A DNA stretch of 34,210 nt, from contig NZ_WNJO01000018.1 in NCBI RefSeq assembly GCF_009720675.1, forward strand, positions 1 through 34,210. The letters are read 5' to 3'. The notes below the pieces were generated by a model, which was not told the DNA's origin, did no database searches, and saw only the letters and a list, made by a program, of their open reading frames with translations. Below, piece after piece: positions 16,054-24,820 of this stretch. Position 1 is the stretch's first letter. The number at the start of each line of letters is the position of its first letter. The position numbers were made by a program, and so were the translations under genes. This DNA is from Secundilactobacillus folii (GTDB lineage: Bacteria > Bacillota > Bacilli > Lactobacillales > Lactobacillaceae).

Positions 16054-17094
16054 ATGTTTTTAATCGATACAAGCCGCAATGGCAAACCGATATACGATCC
16101 AGTCGTTAACCAATCGCTAGATAATTATCTGATCAGTGATCTGAAACTGCCGGGACACGGTCTCATCATGTACATTAACGAACCCTCCGTTATCGTCGGC
16201 GTGAACCAAAATGTCTTTGCTGAAGTGAACGTCCCTTATCTTCGCGAGAATCAAATTTCGCTGGTTCGCCGTTCTTCCGGTGGTGGTGCGGTTTACCACG
16301 ATATGGGTAACCTCGTGTTTGAAAACATCGTGGTCGGTGACACTGACGATGATGCTGAATGGGGTAATTACAGCGTCTTCGCCCAGCCGATTTTGGCCGC
16401 ACTGCACGAACTTGGCGCCACTGATGCAGAGTTGCGCGGCCGGTCTGATTTAGTCGTCAACAATCATAAATTTACCGGTATGACCATGGTCAAGTCTGGT
16501 AATGCTTATGCTGCGGGCGGTACCCTGATGTACGATATGGATCTGGAGGCAGCCAGCCACGCATTGCATCCTGTCGAGACACGGATCAATGGTAAGTGGG
16601 TCAAGTCTAATCGCAGTGACATCGAAAACATCAAACTGCATTTAGCCCCAAAATACCAGCAGCTCACTAGCGAAGAGTTTAAGACGCAATTATTGCTGAA
16701 ACTGTTTCACGTCGAGAAATTAACCGATATTGAGACTTACCATTTAACCGACCATGATTGGCAAATCATTGACCAGCGACTGGCCGATCAGTACCGGACC
16801 GTAGACTGGAACTTTGGTGCTAATCCCGGCTTTAACCGCTACCGTTTCAAACAGTTTGAAGCTGGCGGTGTCGGTTTGAACTTGCTGGTTGAAAAGCAGA
16901 CGATCGTTAAAGTTGCGGTGTACGGTGACTTGTTGGATGAAAAGGTCGCCCACAAACTTGAGGGTCAGTTGACGGGGGTGCACTTGGCCCCTGATGAACT
17001 ACGCAAGAAACTTAGCAAGCGCTGGTTACGCAAGTCATTATCAGACGATGATATCGCGGCGCTGGCTAATGAATTAATGATCGAGAAACAGTAG
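16054..17094 (+). CDS. lplA: Lipoate-protein ligase A
   Basis: A 346-residue ligase that activates lipoate with ATP and attaches it to a lysine of acceptor domains. The family signature RRSSGGGAVYHDMGN is at residues 72-86 (lipoate/AMP pocket), the catalytic lysine region VVNNHKFTGM has K139, and AAGGTLMYDMDL follows. A C-terminal accessory domain (about 255-346), as in full-length LplA, is present. The frame is open from 15994, but ATG at 16054 has AAAGGGGA 7 nt upstream and fits the family start. It is divergent from the GcvH-like gene, its most likely local substrate, and 7 nt upstream of an unknown gene, with which it forms an operon. The organism probably scavenges lipoate; no lipA or lipB is seen in this window. 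Confidence 0.92.
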   Translation: MFLIDTSRNGKPIYDPVVNQSLDNYLISDLKLPGHGLIMYINEPSVIVGVNQNVFAEVNVPYLRENQISLVRRSSGGGAVYHDMGNLVFENIVVGDTDDDAEWGNYSVFAQPILAALHELGATDAELRGRSDLVVNNHKFTGMTMVKSGNAYAAGGTLMYDMDLEAASHALHPVETRINGKWVKSNRSDIENIKLHLAPKYQQLTSEEFKTQLLLKLFHVEKLTDIETYHLTDHDWQIIDQRLADQYRTVDWNFGANPGFNRYRFKQFEAGGVGLNLLVEKQTIVKVAVYGDLLDEKVAHKLEGQLTGVHLAPDELRKKLSKRWLRKSLSDDDIAALANELMIEKQ

Positions 17095-17101
17095 GTGAAC
17101 A

Positions 17102-17407
17102 ATGGCAAAGGCAAAGTATCCAGTTCAAGAATATATCGGTGTGCCAGTGGAGCAGGATGATAGCGGCCAGTACGTGGTGCGCGATAATGACTTTCAGCTT
17201 CATTCATGGCGGACTGGCAGGCATACGAAGGGAAAATACCAGGGTGAAGGACAGATTTTCCTGACCGAAAATCACCTGACCGTAGCGGTGATTGCGGCTA
17301 AACCGGTGGCGTACAAGGACCGGCACGCAATTACACCGATGCAGCGGTTTACCAGCGAATTCGTCAGTGACGATCTAGTGGCTGCCGCGAAAGCCAAATT
17401 GCATTAA
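17102..17407 (+). CDS. Unknown 101-residue protein linked to lplA
   Basis: A soluble protein with no signal peptide or membrane segment. The middle (FQLHSWRTGRHTKGKYQGEGQIFLTENHLTVAVIAA) is rich in beta-forming residues; the ends are helical (DDLVAAAKAKLH). I recognise no motif or family. It begins 7 nt after the lplA stop, with AGGTGA overlapping the gap, and a strong terminator follows directly, so it is the second gene of an lplA operon. Its role in lipoate metabolism is suggested only by this linkage. Confidence 0.7.
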   Translation: MAKAKYPVQEYIGVPVEQDDSGQYVVRDNDFQLHSWRTGRHTKGKYQGEGQIFLTENHLTVAVIAAKPVAYKDRHAITPMQRFTSEFVSDDLVAAAKAKLH

Positions 17408-17437
17408 AAAAGATGGCTTGATAGCCATCTTTTTTTG
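17406..17437. terminator. Bidirectional terminator (lplA operon / dapF)
   Basis: AGATGGCT (17411-17418) pairs with AGCCATCT (17423-17430), with A-run before and seven T after, suited to both directions. Confidence 0.85.
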
Positions 17438-17452
17438 TATACATATTCATTT

Positions 17453-18463
17453 TCACTTTTTAACAGCGATTGCAGAAACCTTTGGCAGGTCAGCCACGAA
17501 TTTTTGATAGGCCATCTCTTCAGTTGTCGTTTCAATTGAGGTGTTATCAAGCATCACATTGGCCTGGTGCAAGGCGGATTCATCAACGTCGATCAGGTGT
17601 GTTTCGGTGGCGTTACCGATCAGATCGATCCAGTAGCGGTTCTCAGCCTTGTGCAACCTGGTCTTAACCATGCCACCAGGGTTATAAACGGTGATAGTGT
17701 GTTCAAATTCTGCTAGCTTTGGATGGGTCAGTGCAAACGCTAAACTGGTTGCTGACATGCCTGTACCGCAGGCATTGGTGAAACCAACACCGCGTTCATA
17801 AGTCCGCACAAACAACTGATTCTTTCCTAGAATTTGGGCAAAACTAACGTTGACGCCGTCTGGGAAGTAGTCATTTTTGCCGTTCAAACGAGCGCCTAAT
17901 TCACCAAGGTCATCGCCGTTCATCACGTCTTCATCAACAAAACTGATCAGGTGCGGATTGGGTACTGCAATTGCGGTAAAGTTTAAGCCGCTGACAAATG
18001 CAGGTACCGGCTGATCAATTAAGGGTTCACTGCCCAAGTTCGTGAATGGAAAGTCAGCCGGTTGGAAACGAACTGGTGAAATCTCAACGCTAAACGCCGG
18101 TACTTGGGCTGCCAAGTCACTTTGCCGACTGACTTGCAGGTCGGCCGTCATCGTTTCAATCTTAAATTGGTTCGTGTGATTTTTTTCAGCTAAGTAGCGG
18201 GCCACTGTCCGTAAGCCATTGCCGCACATTGAAGCTTCAGAACCATCAGCGTTGATCACCCGCATCTGTCCCAGTGCATTTTCATGTGTCGAAGTATTCA
18301 CGACCAGCAAGCCGTCTGCTCCGTCCAGAATACCGGTTTCAGGGTTGGTAATTTGTTGTGCTAACGCGACCAGTTCAGGGTCGGTCAGTGGGCTTTCAAG
18401 CGTGGTCTGATCCAGTAAGAAAAAGTGGTTTTCAGAACCATGTACTTTGCGTAATTGCACCAT
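17453..18463 (-). CDS. dapF: Diaminopimelate epimerase
   Basis: A 336-residue enzyme converting LL- to meso-diaminopimelate, the precursor of both lysine and peptidoglycan. The two catalytic cysteines are C80 in MCGNGLR and C232 in TNACGTG, each in one of the two mirror-image DapF halves; ERGVGFTNACGTG is the classic second site. It is longer than the usual 270-280 residues because of insertions around residues 30-45 and a C-terminal extension (EMAYQKFVADLPKVSAIAVKK). ATG at 18463 has AAGGAG 8 nt upstream. It lies 77 nt downstream of lysC on the same strand, so the two probably form an operon; a 6-bp hairpin (18503-18508/18518-18523) sits between them without a T-run. Confidence 0.95.
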   Translation of the reverse strand: MVQLRKVHGSENHFFLLDQTTLESPLTDPELVALAQQITNPETGILDGADGLLVVNTSTHENALGQMRVINADGSEASMCGNGLRTVARYLAEKNHTNQFKIETMTADLQVSRQSDLAAQVPAFSVEISPVRFQPADFPFTNLGSEPLIDQPVPAFVSGLNFTAIAVPNPHLISFVDEDVMNGDDLGELGARLNGKNDYFPDGVNVSFAQILGKNQLFVRTYERGVGFTNACGTGMSATSLAFALTHPKLAEFEHTITVYNPGGMVKTRLHKAENRYWIDLIGNATETHLIDVDESALHQANVMLDNTSIETTTEEMAYQKFVADLPKVSAIAVKK

Positions 18464-18540
18464 GTTTAACGCTCCTTATTATTCAATGTTCATTGTAGTA
18501 ATGTTGCCATTCTATCAGGCAACGGGTTAAATGTCTTGTT

Positions 18541-19917
18541 TTAACTTCGATTTTCGACGGGTTCGTTGCTAAAAAATTCATCGTAAATGCCTTGCACCGC
18601 CTTGTTGGCGTCCGCACGGCGTGTTCCTAGCATGATTGAAATTCGGGACGCACCTTGGTTGATCATGTGCACACCAACGTTGCGTTTGACTAACGGTTGA
18701 ACAATGTGTTCGATCACACCGATTTTGTTTTTCATGCCTTCACCAACCACCATAATGATGGCGTAGTCGTCGATCCACTCCAGTGTATCCGGATGGAGAG
18801 CCTCACGGATGTCATGACACATTTTTTTTACGGTATCGTCACCAAACTGAGTCTTATCAAAAATCACGGTGAGGTCATCGATCCCAGAGGGCATGTGTTC
18901 ATAGGACACGTTGTATTTCTTAAGCACCTGCAGCAACTTCAGCGTAAAGCCAACTTCTTTGTTTAACAGGTAGCGGTGCAAGTAAAGAGCGGCAAACCGA
19001 GTGGAACTGGCCACACCAGTGATCGTTTGATCAGGCTGGAAGTTCTTTTCCGGAACGATCAACGTGCCGGGTAAGTCTGGTCGGTTAGTGTTTTTGACGT
19101 TGATTGGCACCTGTCCTTCGATTGCAGGAATGATGGCTTCATCATGGAAGACAGAGAACCCAGCGTATGAAAGTTCTCGCATTTCGCGGTAGGTCATGCG
19201 GTGAATGGCCATTGGATGATCAACGATTTTAGGATTAGCGGCATAAATCGCGTCCACATCAGTAAAGTTTTCGTAGAGGTCGGCACCTAAGCCGCGGGCC
19301 ACGATGGCTCCTGTGATATCGGAACCGCCACGCGAAAAAGTCGCAATCTGTCCAGCCGGGGTAAAACCGAAGAAACCTGGAAATACCAGTAACTCATCCT
19401 GATAGGAGAGCTCCGCTAAATTAGCGTACGTTTCGGGCAATACGGTAGCGTTGTTAGGCTCATCAGTCACTATAATGCCAGCTTCCTTTGGATCAACGAA
19501 GCGTGCTTTGATGTTTTGGTGGTTCATGACGGTTGCCATTAAGCGGGCATTCAACCGCTCACCATGGGCTTTGAAAGCTGCCATTAAATAACCGTCATCC
19601 GGGTAATCTTGAGCGGGCAACTGGTTGAGGGCCATCCAGATCGGCGCCAGGTCATCTTCAGTGAGGTTGAAGTAGTCGCCAATTGCCTGGTAACGACTAA
19701 AAATTTGGTCAAAAATATCACTGGTGTCTGCATGTTTAATCGTTAATTTTGCATATTCTATTAGTAGGTCAGTGACCTTGATGTCACCTTCATGACGTTT
19801 GCCCGGAGCCGAGGTCACGATTACCCGACGCTCTGGGTCTGAAGTCATGATTTGAATTACCTTTTCAAACTGAGGTCCGTCCGCTAAGGAACTACCTCCA
19901 AACTTAACGACTTTCAC
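18541..19917 (-). CDS. lysC: Aspartate kinase (monofunctional, ACT-containing)
   Basis: A 458-residue kinase that phosphorylates aspartate, the first committed step toward lysine, threonine and methionine. The N-terminal amino-acid kinase domain starts with KFGGSS (residues 5-10) and contains SRGGSDITGAIVARGLGADLYENFTDVDAIYAANPKIV. The last 150 residues look like paired ACT domains (RFAALYLHRYLLNKEVGFTLKLLQVLKKYNVSYEH; AIIMVVGEGMKNKIGVIEHIVQPLVKRNVGVHMINQG), so amino-acid feedback is likely. It is the long-subunit type without an internal beta-subunit start. The frame is open from 19926, but GTG at 19917 is preferred because GGGAG lies 8 nt before it and would overlap the earlier codon. It has an ordinary promoter and no lysine aptamer that I could find, unlike the divergent operon. 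Confidence 0.93.
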   Translation of the reverse strand: MKVVKFGGSSLADGPQFEKVIQIMTSDPERRVIVTSAPGKRHEGDIKVTDLLIEYAKLTIKHADTSDIFDQIFSRYQAIGDYFNLTEDDLAPIWMALNQLPAQDYPDDGYLMAAFKAHGERLNARLMATVMNHQNIKARFVDPKEAGIIVTDEPNNATVLPETYANLAELSYQDELLVFPGFFGFTPAGQIATFSRGGSDITGAIVARGLGADLYENFTDVDAIYAANPKIVDHPMAIHRMTYREMRELSYAGFSVFHDEAIIPAIEGQVPINVKNTNRPDLPGTLIVPEKNFQPDQTITGVASSTRFAALYLHRYLLNKEVGFTLKLLQVLKKYNVSYEHMPSGIDDLTVIFDKTQFGDDTVKKMCHDIREALHPDTLEWIDDYAIIMVVGEGMKNKIGVIEHIVQPLVKRNVGVHMINQGASRISIMLGTRRADANKAVQGIYDEFFSNEPVENRS

Positions 19918-19970
19918 GATCAACACTCCCTAATCCGTTTTTTATCATCAACGGTTAATAATTACATTGA

Positions 19971-19998
19971 ATTCTAACAGTTTATTTCGCTTTGGCAA
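19971..19998 (-). promoter_or_regulatory. lysC promoter
   Basis: On the minus strand, TTGCCA at 19998-19993, 16-nt spacer, TAGAAT at 19976-19971 (each 5 of 6). The DNA between here and 20238 is AT-rich in part; I see no gene or aptamer in it. Confidence 0.55.
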
Positions 19999-20238
19999 CC
20001 TTTTTCGGATGTAAAGTGCGGCGCTTAATTTTGCCTCTAAGTAGATATAAAGTTTTTTAAATTTTATTTTTGTCCAAAGGTCATAGTTGGACTGATTGAG
20101 GTCTAGGCTGGTAGCTAGGAGATCCGACGGCATTTGCACTCAAATTGTTCGAAAAGGTCAATGCACTCTCTTGTCAGATTTGCTAGTGTACGTACAAGTT
20201 AAAATGGGGATTAATCTAAGCCGAAAATGAAAAAAGAC

Positions 20239-20267
20239 TTGACTAAGTGAGAAAACAATTATAAACT
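20239..20267 (+). promoter_or_regulatory. Promoter of the lysine operon
   Basis: TTGACT (20239-20244) followed by TATAAA (20260-20265, 15-nt spacer) or TAAACT (20262-20267, 17-nt spacer), just upstream of the L box. Confidence 0.5.
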
Positions 20268-20273
20268 TTGAGT

Positions 20274-20451
20274 TAAATCGAAGAGGTCGCAACCAACAAG
20301 AGTCAGTCTGCCGAGTTACTGTAATGACGATGAAACAGGCTAAAAGGGGCGGTTGCCGAAGCGCTGAACCGTTACAGCGGTCAGTTTGCTGGGACGTGGT
20401 CCAAGAAATCACGAACTGTCGCGGATATAGGATTCGCGGAGCGCTATCGAA
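20274..20451 (+). ncRNA. Lysine riboswitch aptamer (L box)
   Basis: Conserved L-box blocks appear in the right order: AGAGGTCGCAA with AAGAGTCAGT (20282-20306), AGGCTAAAAGGGGCGGTTGC with CGAAGC (from about 20337), TTTGCTGGGACGTGG (about 20385-20399) and GGAGCGCTATC (20438-20448). They match the layout of the Bacillus subtilis lysC leader. Lysine binding should favour the terminator at 20483-20519 and stop transcription before lysA. It controls the whole lysA-asd operon unless internal promoters are used. Confidence 0.93.
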
Positions 20452-20482
20452 CATGAGTCCAATAATGTATGTATTTAATTGG

Positions 20483-20519
20483 GGTTCTTTTGTTTAGCGC
20501 AAACAAAAGAACCTTTTTT
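20483..20519 (+). terminator. Riboswitch-controlled intrinsic terminator
   Basis: A 13-bp perfect stem (20483-20495 with 20501-20513), 5-nt loop, then six T, 31 nt before the lysA start. Confidence 0.9.
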
Positions 20520-20550
20520 CGTGCCTAAATCAACCACCGGAGGATATAAC

Positions 20551-21864
20551 ATGAGTGAACAATTGACGAACGAACAGATCAACGAAGCAGGACATCTCAC
20601 CATTGGCGGTGTCGATGCGGATGAATTAGCAACCAAGTACCAGACCCCGCTTGCCGTGTACGACGTTGCTAAGATCCGTGATCAAATCCGGCGGTTTAAA
20701 TCCGTCTTTGAACAAAATCACGTTGACTACGCTGTCTGCTACGCTAGTAAAGCGTTCGCAACGGTTGCGATGTATCAAGTGGTTGACCAAGAAGATGCGC
20801 ACATCGACGTTGTGTCTGGCGGTGAACTGTACACGGCGATTCGGGCGGGATTTCCAATGAGTCGCGTTAGTTTTCATGGTAATAATAAATCACTAGAAGA
20901 GTTGAAGATGGCGGTTGAAAACCACGTGGGGGTCATCGTTTTAGATAATTTTCACGAGATCGAACTACTCGATCAAGTGCTTCGGGTGCATGACGCCAGC
21001 GTATCGGTCATGCTTCGAATCACACCAGGTGTTTCAGCCCATACCCATGAATATATTTCGACCGGGCAAGAAGATAGTAAATTTGGTTTTGATTTGAAGT
21101 CGGGTCAAGCTGACGAAGCCTTGCAAGAAGTACTAGCCAACGACCGCATGAACATGCTTGGTATTCACGCTCACATCGGTTCCCAGATTTTCGAACTAAA
21201 GGGTTTCCAAATGGCGGCTCAAAAATTGGTCGAGATTGCCGCTAGTTGGCAAAATCAGTATCATTATCAACCCGAAGTGATCAACGTGGGCGGTGGCTTC
21301 GGGATTCGCTATACCAAGGATGACCACCCGTTAGCCCCAGAAGATTTCGTGGATGCCATCGTTAAAACCATTAAGCAAAGTGCCACCGATCATGATTTGG
21401 AAATGCCCGCGGTTTGGATCGAGCCTGGACGTTCGATTGCCGGACCAGCAGGTTACAGTCTTTACACGATCGGGTCACGCAAGGACGTCCCTGGTTTAAC
21501 CTCCTATGTGACCGTTGATGGCGGTATGGGCGATAATATTCGGCCCGCATTATATCAGGCCGAATATGAAGCTGTCTTAGTCGATAAGCCCAACGCAACG
21601 CCAACAGAAACGGTTCACATTGCTGGTAAATATTGCGAGTCAGGTGATATTTTGATTGATCAGCAACCATTGCCGGCTAGTAAACCAGGCGATGTTTTAG
21701 CCGTTTTGGATACCGGAGCGTATGGCTATTCGATGGCCTCCAATTATAATCGTAATCCGCGCCCGGCAGTTGTCTTTGTTGAAAACGGCCAATCACAATT
21801 GGTCGTTGAACGTGAGTCCTTTGCTGATTTGACCCACTTAGATCGGTCCTATCAAGTTAAATAA
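20551..21864 (+). CDS. lysA: Diaminopimelate decarboxylase
   Basis: A 437-residue PLP enzyme of alanine racemase fold (type III) that decarboxylates meso-diaminopimelate to lysine, the last step of the pathway. The PLP lysine is K67 in CYASKAF. HAHIGSQIF, VGGGFGIRYT, EPGRSIAGPAG, GGMGDNIRPALY and the decarboxylase motif GKYCESGDIL follow in family order. The frame is open from 20479 inside the terminator, but ATG at 20551 has GGAGG 7-8 nt upstream. It is the first gene of the lysine-riboswitch operon, so its expression should fall when lysine is abundant while dapF and lysC can continue. Confidence 0.96.
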   Translation: MSEQLTNEQINEAGHLTIGGVDADELATKYQTPLAVYDVAKIRDQIRRFKSVFEQNHVDYAVCYASKAFATVAMYQVVDQEDAHIDVVSGGELYTAIRAGFPMSRVSFHGNNKSLEELKMAVENHVGVIVLDNFHEIELLDQVLRVHDASVSVMLRITPGVSAHTHEYISTGQEDSKFGFDLKSGQADEALQEVLANDRMNMLGIHAHIGSQIFELKGFQMAAQKLVEIAASWQNQYHYQPEVINVGGGFGIRYTKDDHPLAPEDFVDAIVKTIKQSATDHDLEMPAVWIEPGRSIAGPAGYSLYTIGSRKDVPGLTSYVTVDGGMGDNIRPALYQAEYEAVLVDKPNATPTETVHIAGKYCESGDILIDQQPLPASKPGDVLAVLDTGAYGYSMASNYNRNPRPAVVFVENGQSQLVVERESFADLTHLDRSYQVK

Positions 21865-21914
21865 CGTAAAAACTTCCTATTATATAAAACTATTAAGAGA
21901 GATGAGGCAGTCAC

Positions 21915-22625
21915 ATGGCTGAATTAGACGCACAACAAATTATTGATTTCATTGGTAACGCACCAAAGAAGACGCCGGTCAAAGTTTATATCAAGGGTGA
22001 TCTTGCAAACCTGAAGGTGCCAGATAGCATTAAAGCTTTTATTGAAACTAAGACCGGTGTTCTTTTTGGTGACTGGCAAAATGTTGAAAGCTTTCTCAAA
22101 CAGCATCAAAGTGAAATCACTGATACACAGATCGAAAATCAAACTCGTAATTCAGCGGTACCACTACTAGATATGAAAAATATCAATGCCCGTATTGAAC
22201 CGGGCGCCATCATTCGCGACCAGGTTTTGATTGGTGACAATGCCGTCATTATGATGGGTGCCATCATTAATATTGGTGCCGAAATTGGTGCTGACACCAT
22301 GATTGATATGGGGGCGGTACTTGGTGGCCGTGCCATTGTTGGCAAACACGCTCATATTGGTGCCGGAACCGTGTTAGCAGGGGTTGTCGAGCCAGCTTCA
22401 GCACAGCCGGTTCGCATTGATGATAACGTGTTGATCGGAGCCAATGCCGTGGTGATCGAAGGCGTCCACGTTGGTGAAGGCGCAGTGGTAGCTGCTGGAG
22501 CAATCGTGACGAAGGATGTTGCACCGCATACAATGGTTGCCGGTGTGCCAGCTCGATTCATTAAAAACGTAGATGATCAAACGGAGTCGAAGACCGGGTT
22601 GGAAGACGATTTAAGAAAGTTGTGA
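21915..22625 (+). CDS. dapH: Tetrahydrodipicolinate N-acetyltransferase
   Basis: A 236-residue acyltransferase that acetylates tetrahydrodipicolinate, opening the acetylated branch of diaminopimelate synthesis. The N-terminal 85 residues are the alpha/beta domain special to this family ([22 protein letters not shown]). From about residue 90 to 210 there is a left-handed beta-helix of hexapeptide repeats ([52 protein letters not shown]). The acetyl rather than succinyl form is supported by the partner deacetylase just downstream. GATGAGG precedes the ATG. Its TGA overlaps the start of dapL, so the two are translationally coupled. Also called dapD in some annotations. Confidence 0.93.
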   Translation: MAELDAQQIIDFIGNAPKKTPVKVYIKGDLANLKVPDSIKAFIETKTGVLFGDWQNVESFLKQHQSEITDTQIENQTRNSAVPLLDMKNINARIEPGAIIRDQVLIGDNAVIMMGAIINIGAEIGADTMIDMGAVLGGRAIVGKHAHIGAGTVLAGVVEPASAQPVRIDDNVLIGANAVVIEGVHVGEGAVVAAGAIVTKDVAPHTMVAGVPARFIKNVDDQTESKTGLEDDLRKL

Positions 22626-23782
22626 TGAGAATGGCAGTATTAACGGAGAAAGCCTTAATTCAAATTCGACGTGACCTGCACGCAATGCCAGAATTAGCAC
22701 TTAAAGAAGTGCGGACGTCAGCCTACCTGGAAAAGGTCGTTGCCGGTTTTAATCAGCAATATCTGCAGGTTAGACACATTGATGAATTACCCACGGCGTT
22801 GCTGGTCAGGGTTGCTGGCAGTCACCCTAAGAGAACGTTAGGCTATCGTACTGACATTGACGCTTTACCAGTCAGCGAAAAGACTGGGCTGCCATTTGCT
22901 TCAAAAAATCCCGGTGTCATGCATGCATGCGGGCACGACATCCACATGACGGTGGCACTAGGAGTACTCAGTTATTTTTCAGAACATCAGCCCAGCGATA
23001 ACATGATTTTCTTTTTCCAACCGGCAGAAGAAAGTGAAAATGGCGGTAAGTTAGCCTACGAATTAGGTGTCTTTGAAGGCCAATGGCGTCCAGATGAGTT
23101 CTATGGGTTACATGATAATCCAGACCTTCCAGCAGGTGCCATTGGGGCGCGAATGGGTACGCTGTTTGCCGGGACGACCGAAGTCAACATCGATCTGACT
23201 GGTCAGGGCGGGCACGCAGCTTATCCACAAGATGCCAACGATATGGTGGTTGCTGCTGCGCAACTGATTGGTCAAGTACAGACGATCATTTCGCGGAGTA
23301 TCGATCCCATTGAAGGCGGTGTCATCACACTGGGTAAAATGGAAGCTGGTACGATTCGTAACGTGATTGCCGGTCACGCCCACATTGAAGGTACGATTCG
23401 CGGTCTCACACAAGTGATGATCAAAAAAATCGATCAGCGTTTAAAAGACGTGGGTGATGGCATCGCCAGAAGTTTTAACTGTGACGTCAAGGTAGCGCTC
23501 AACCAAGGCGGTTATTTGCCAGTCGAAAATAATCCGGCTTTGACCAAACGCTTCATTACTTATATGAAGTCGAATCCTGACGTTGAATTTGTTGAAACCA
23601 AGCCGGCAATGACCGGCGAAGATTTCGGTTACCTGCTCTCAAAGATTCCGGGAACCATGTTTTGGCTCGGTGTTGACGATGATTCACAGCTCCATTCAGC
23701 CACGCTGAACCCAAAGGAATCGTCAATTGAAAAGGGCATCAACGCTATCACCGGTTTTTTAGAAAGCCGGATGTCAGAATAA
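22625..23782 (+). CDS. dapL: N-acetyldiaminopimelate deacetylase
   Basis: A 385-residue M20-family metallo-amidohydrolase that removes the acetyl group from N-acetyl-LL-diaminopimelate. Metal-site motifs: RRDLHAMPEL near the start, HACGHDIHMT, the general base pair in PAEES, and a histidine in HDNPD. The small dimerisation domain contains GQGGHAAYPQDAND, and MTGEDFGYLL near the C-terminus is typical of the YkuR/DapL group. The start is ambiguous between GTG 22622, ATG 22625 and ATG 22631. I chose ATG 22625, which overlaps the dapH stop (TGATGA) and would be reached by translational coupling; the AAGAAAG upstream is a weak ribosome site. It is followed by a 111-nt gap with competing hairpins before dapA. 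Confidence 0.9.
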   Translation: MRMAVLTEKALIQIRRDLHAMPELALKEVRTSAYLEKVVAGFNQQYLQVRHIDELPTALLVRVAGSHPKRTLGYRTDIDALPVSEKTGLPFASKNPGVMHACGHDIHMTVALGVLSYFSEHQPSDNMIFFFQPAEESENGGKLAYELGVFEGQWRPDEFYGLHDNPDLPAGAIGARMGTLFAGTTEVNIDLTGQGGHAAYPQDANDMVVAAAQLIGQVQTIISRSIDPIEGGVITLGKMEAGTIRNVIAGHAHIEGTIRGLTQVMIKKIDQRLKDVGDGIARSFNCDVKVALNQGGYLPVENNPALTKRFITYMKSNPDVEFVETKPAMTGEDFGYLLSKIPGTMFWLGVDDDSQLHSATLNPKESSIEKGINAITGFLESRMSE

Positions 23783-23789
23783 GTGATCT

Positions 23790-23840
23790 AACTAAATTTC
23801 TGTGTTAATGAAGTGCGCAGAAATTTCTCAAAATTTAGTT
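23790..23840 (+). promoter_or_regulatory. Overlapping inverted repeats upstream of dapA
   Basis: AACTAAATTT (23790-23799) pairs with AAATTTAGTT (23831-23840), while AAATTTCTG (23794-23802) pairs with CAGAAATTT (23818-23826). The two stems share bases 23794-23799, so the full forms exclude each other. There is no T-run. It may be an attenuator-like or processing element, or an operator; function unknown. Confidence 0.4.
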
Positions 23841-23893
23841 ATATTGTAAGATGCAAAATGAACACTGAGCCAATCAAAAAAGGGGATATTACC

Positions 23894-24802
23894 ATGACAA
23901 CTTTAGCAAACGTAGATTTAATGACCGCGATCATCACACCATTTGACGCCAATGACCACATTGACTATGAAGCTTTGGAACGCTTGACTAACCACCTACT
24001 GGAAACTGGCAGTAAGGGCTTTGTTATCGGCGGGACAACTGGTGAAACACCAACCTTGAGTCACGATGAAAAAATTGAATTATACACTCGATTCGCCCAA
24101 ATTATTGGCGGGCGGGTGCCAGTAATTGCAGGCACCGGCAGTAACAGCACTGCTGAAACGGTTGCCTTTACTAAGGAAGTCAGCGAGATCGAAGGCGTGG
24201 ATTACGAACTGGTCGTTGTACCCTATTACAACAAGCCTAACCAACGTGGACAAATCGCTCACTTTACGGCCGTAGCGGATGCCGCTGAAAAGCCGATCAT
24301 CATCTATAACATTCCAGGCCGTACCGCCGTTACCATGGCTAACGAGACGGTTGTGACCTTGTCGAAGCATCCTCGTATTGCCGGTGTTAAGCAGTGTACT
24401 TCCATTGAAGACATCGAATACTTAGTTGAGCACACTGGCGATGATTTCTACGTATACAGTGGTGAAGATGCCCAGGCATTGTCAGCCCGAGTCGTTGGTG
24501 GTTCCGGTGTGATCTCAGTTGCGTCACATATTTATGGTGACGAGATTCGCGCGATGTACGATGCATTGTACGCCGGTGACCTCGATAAGGCCGGTGCCCT
24601 CAAACGCCAATTAACGCCTAAGATGGCTGCTTTGTTTATGTTCCCATCACCATCACCCGTTAAGGCGGTTTTAAATGCACAAGGGTACGCAGTCGGCAGC
24701 TGCCGTTTACCAATCTTACCGTTGAACGACGACGAAAAGCGTCAGTTAGCAATCGCTTTGGGCATGGATGAAGATGCATTAACACAAGAATTAGTGAAGT
24801 AA
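23894..24802 (+). CDS. dapA: 4-hydroxy-tetrahydrodipicolinate synthase
   Basis: A 302-residue TIM-barrel aldolase that condenses pyruvate with aspartate semialdehyde, the branch point to lysine. Family marks: [17 protein letters not shown] near the N-terminus, [20 protein letters not shown]138 in [10 protein letters not shown] and the Schiff-base lysine K166 in IAGVKQCT. The open frame reaches back to 23813, but ATG at 23894 has AAAGGGGA 7 nt upstream and the right N-terminus. It lies 111 nt after dapL, with an odd hairpin region between, and 18 nt before dapB. Confidence 0.96.
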   Translation: MTTLANVDLMTAIITPFDANDHIDYEALERLTNHLLETGSKGFVIGGTTGETPTLSHDEKIELYTRFAQIIGGRVPVIAGTGSNSTAETVAFTKEVSEIEGVDYELVVVPYYNKPNQRGQIAHFTAVADAAEKPIIIYNIPGRTAVTMANETVVTLSKHPRIAGVKQCTSIEDIEYLVEHTGDDFYVYSGEDAQALSARVVGGSGVISVASHIYGDEIRAMYDALYAGDLDKAGALKRQLTPKMAALFMFPSPSPVKAVLNAQGYAVGSCRLPILPLNDDEKRQLAIALGMDEDALTQELVK

Positions 24803-24820
24803 AACGAGGAGTTTATCAAA

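Noticed and set aside
19918-20238. Second lysine aptamer or T box for lysC on the minus strand
   Set aside because: None of the conserved L-box blocks nor a T-box sequence was found reading this strand.
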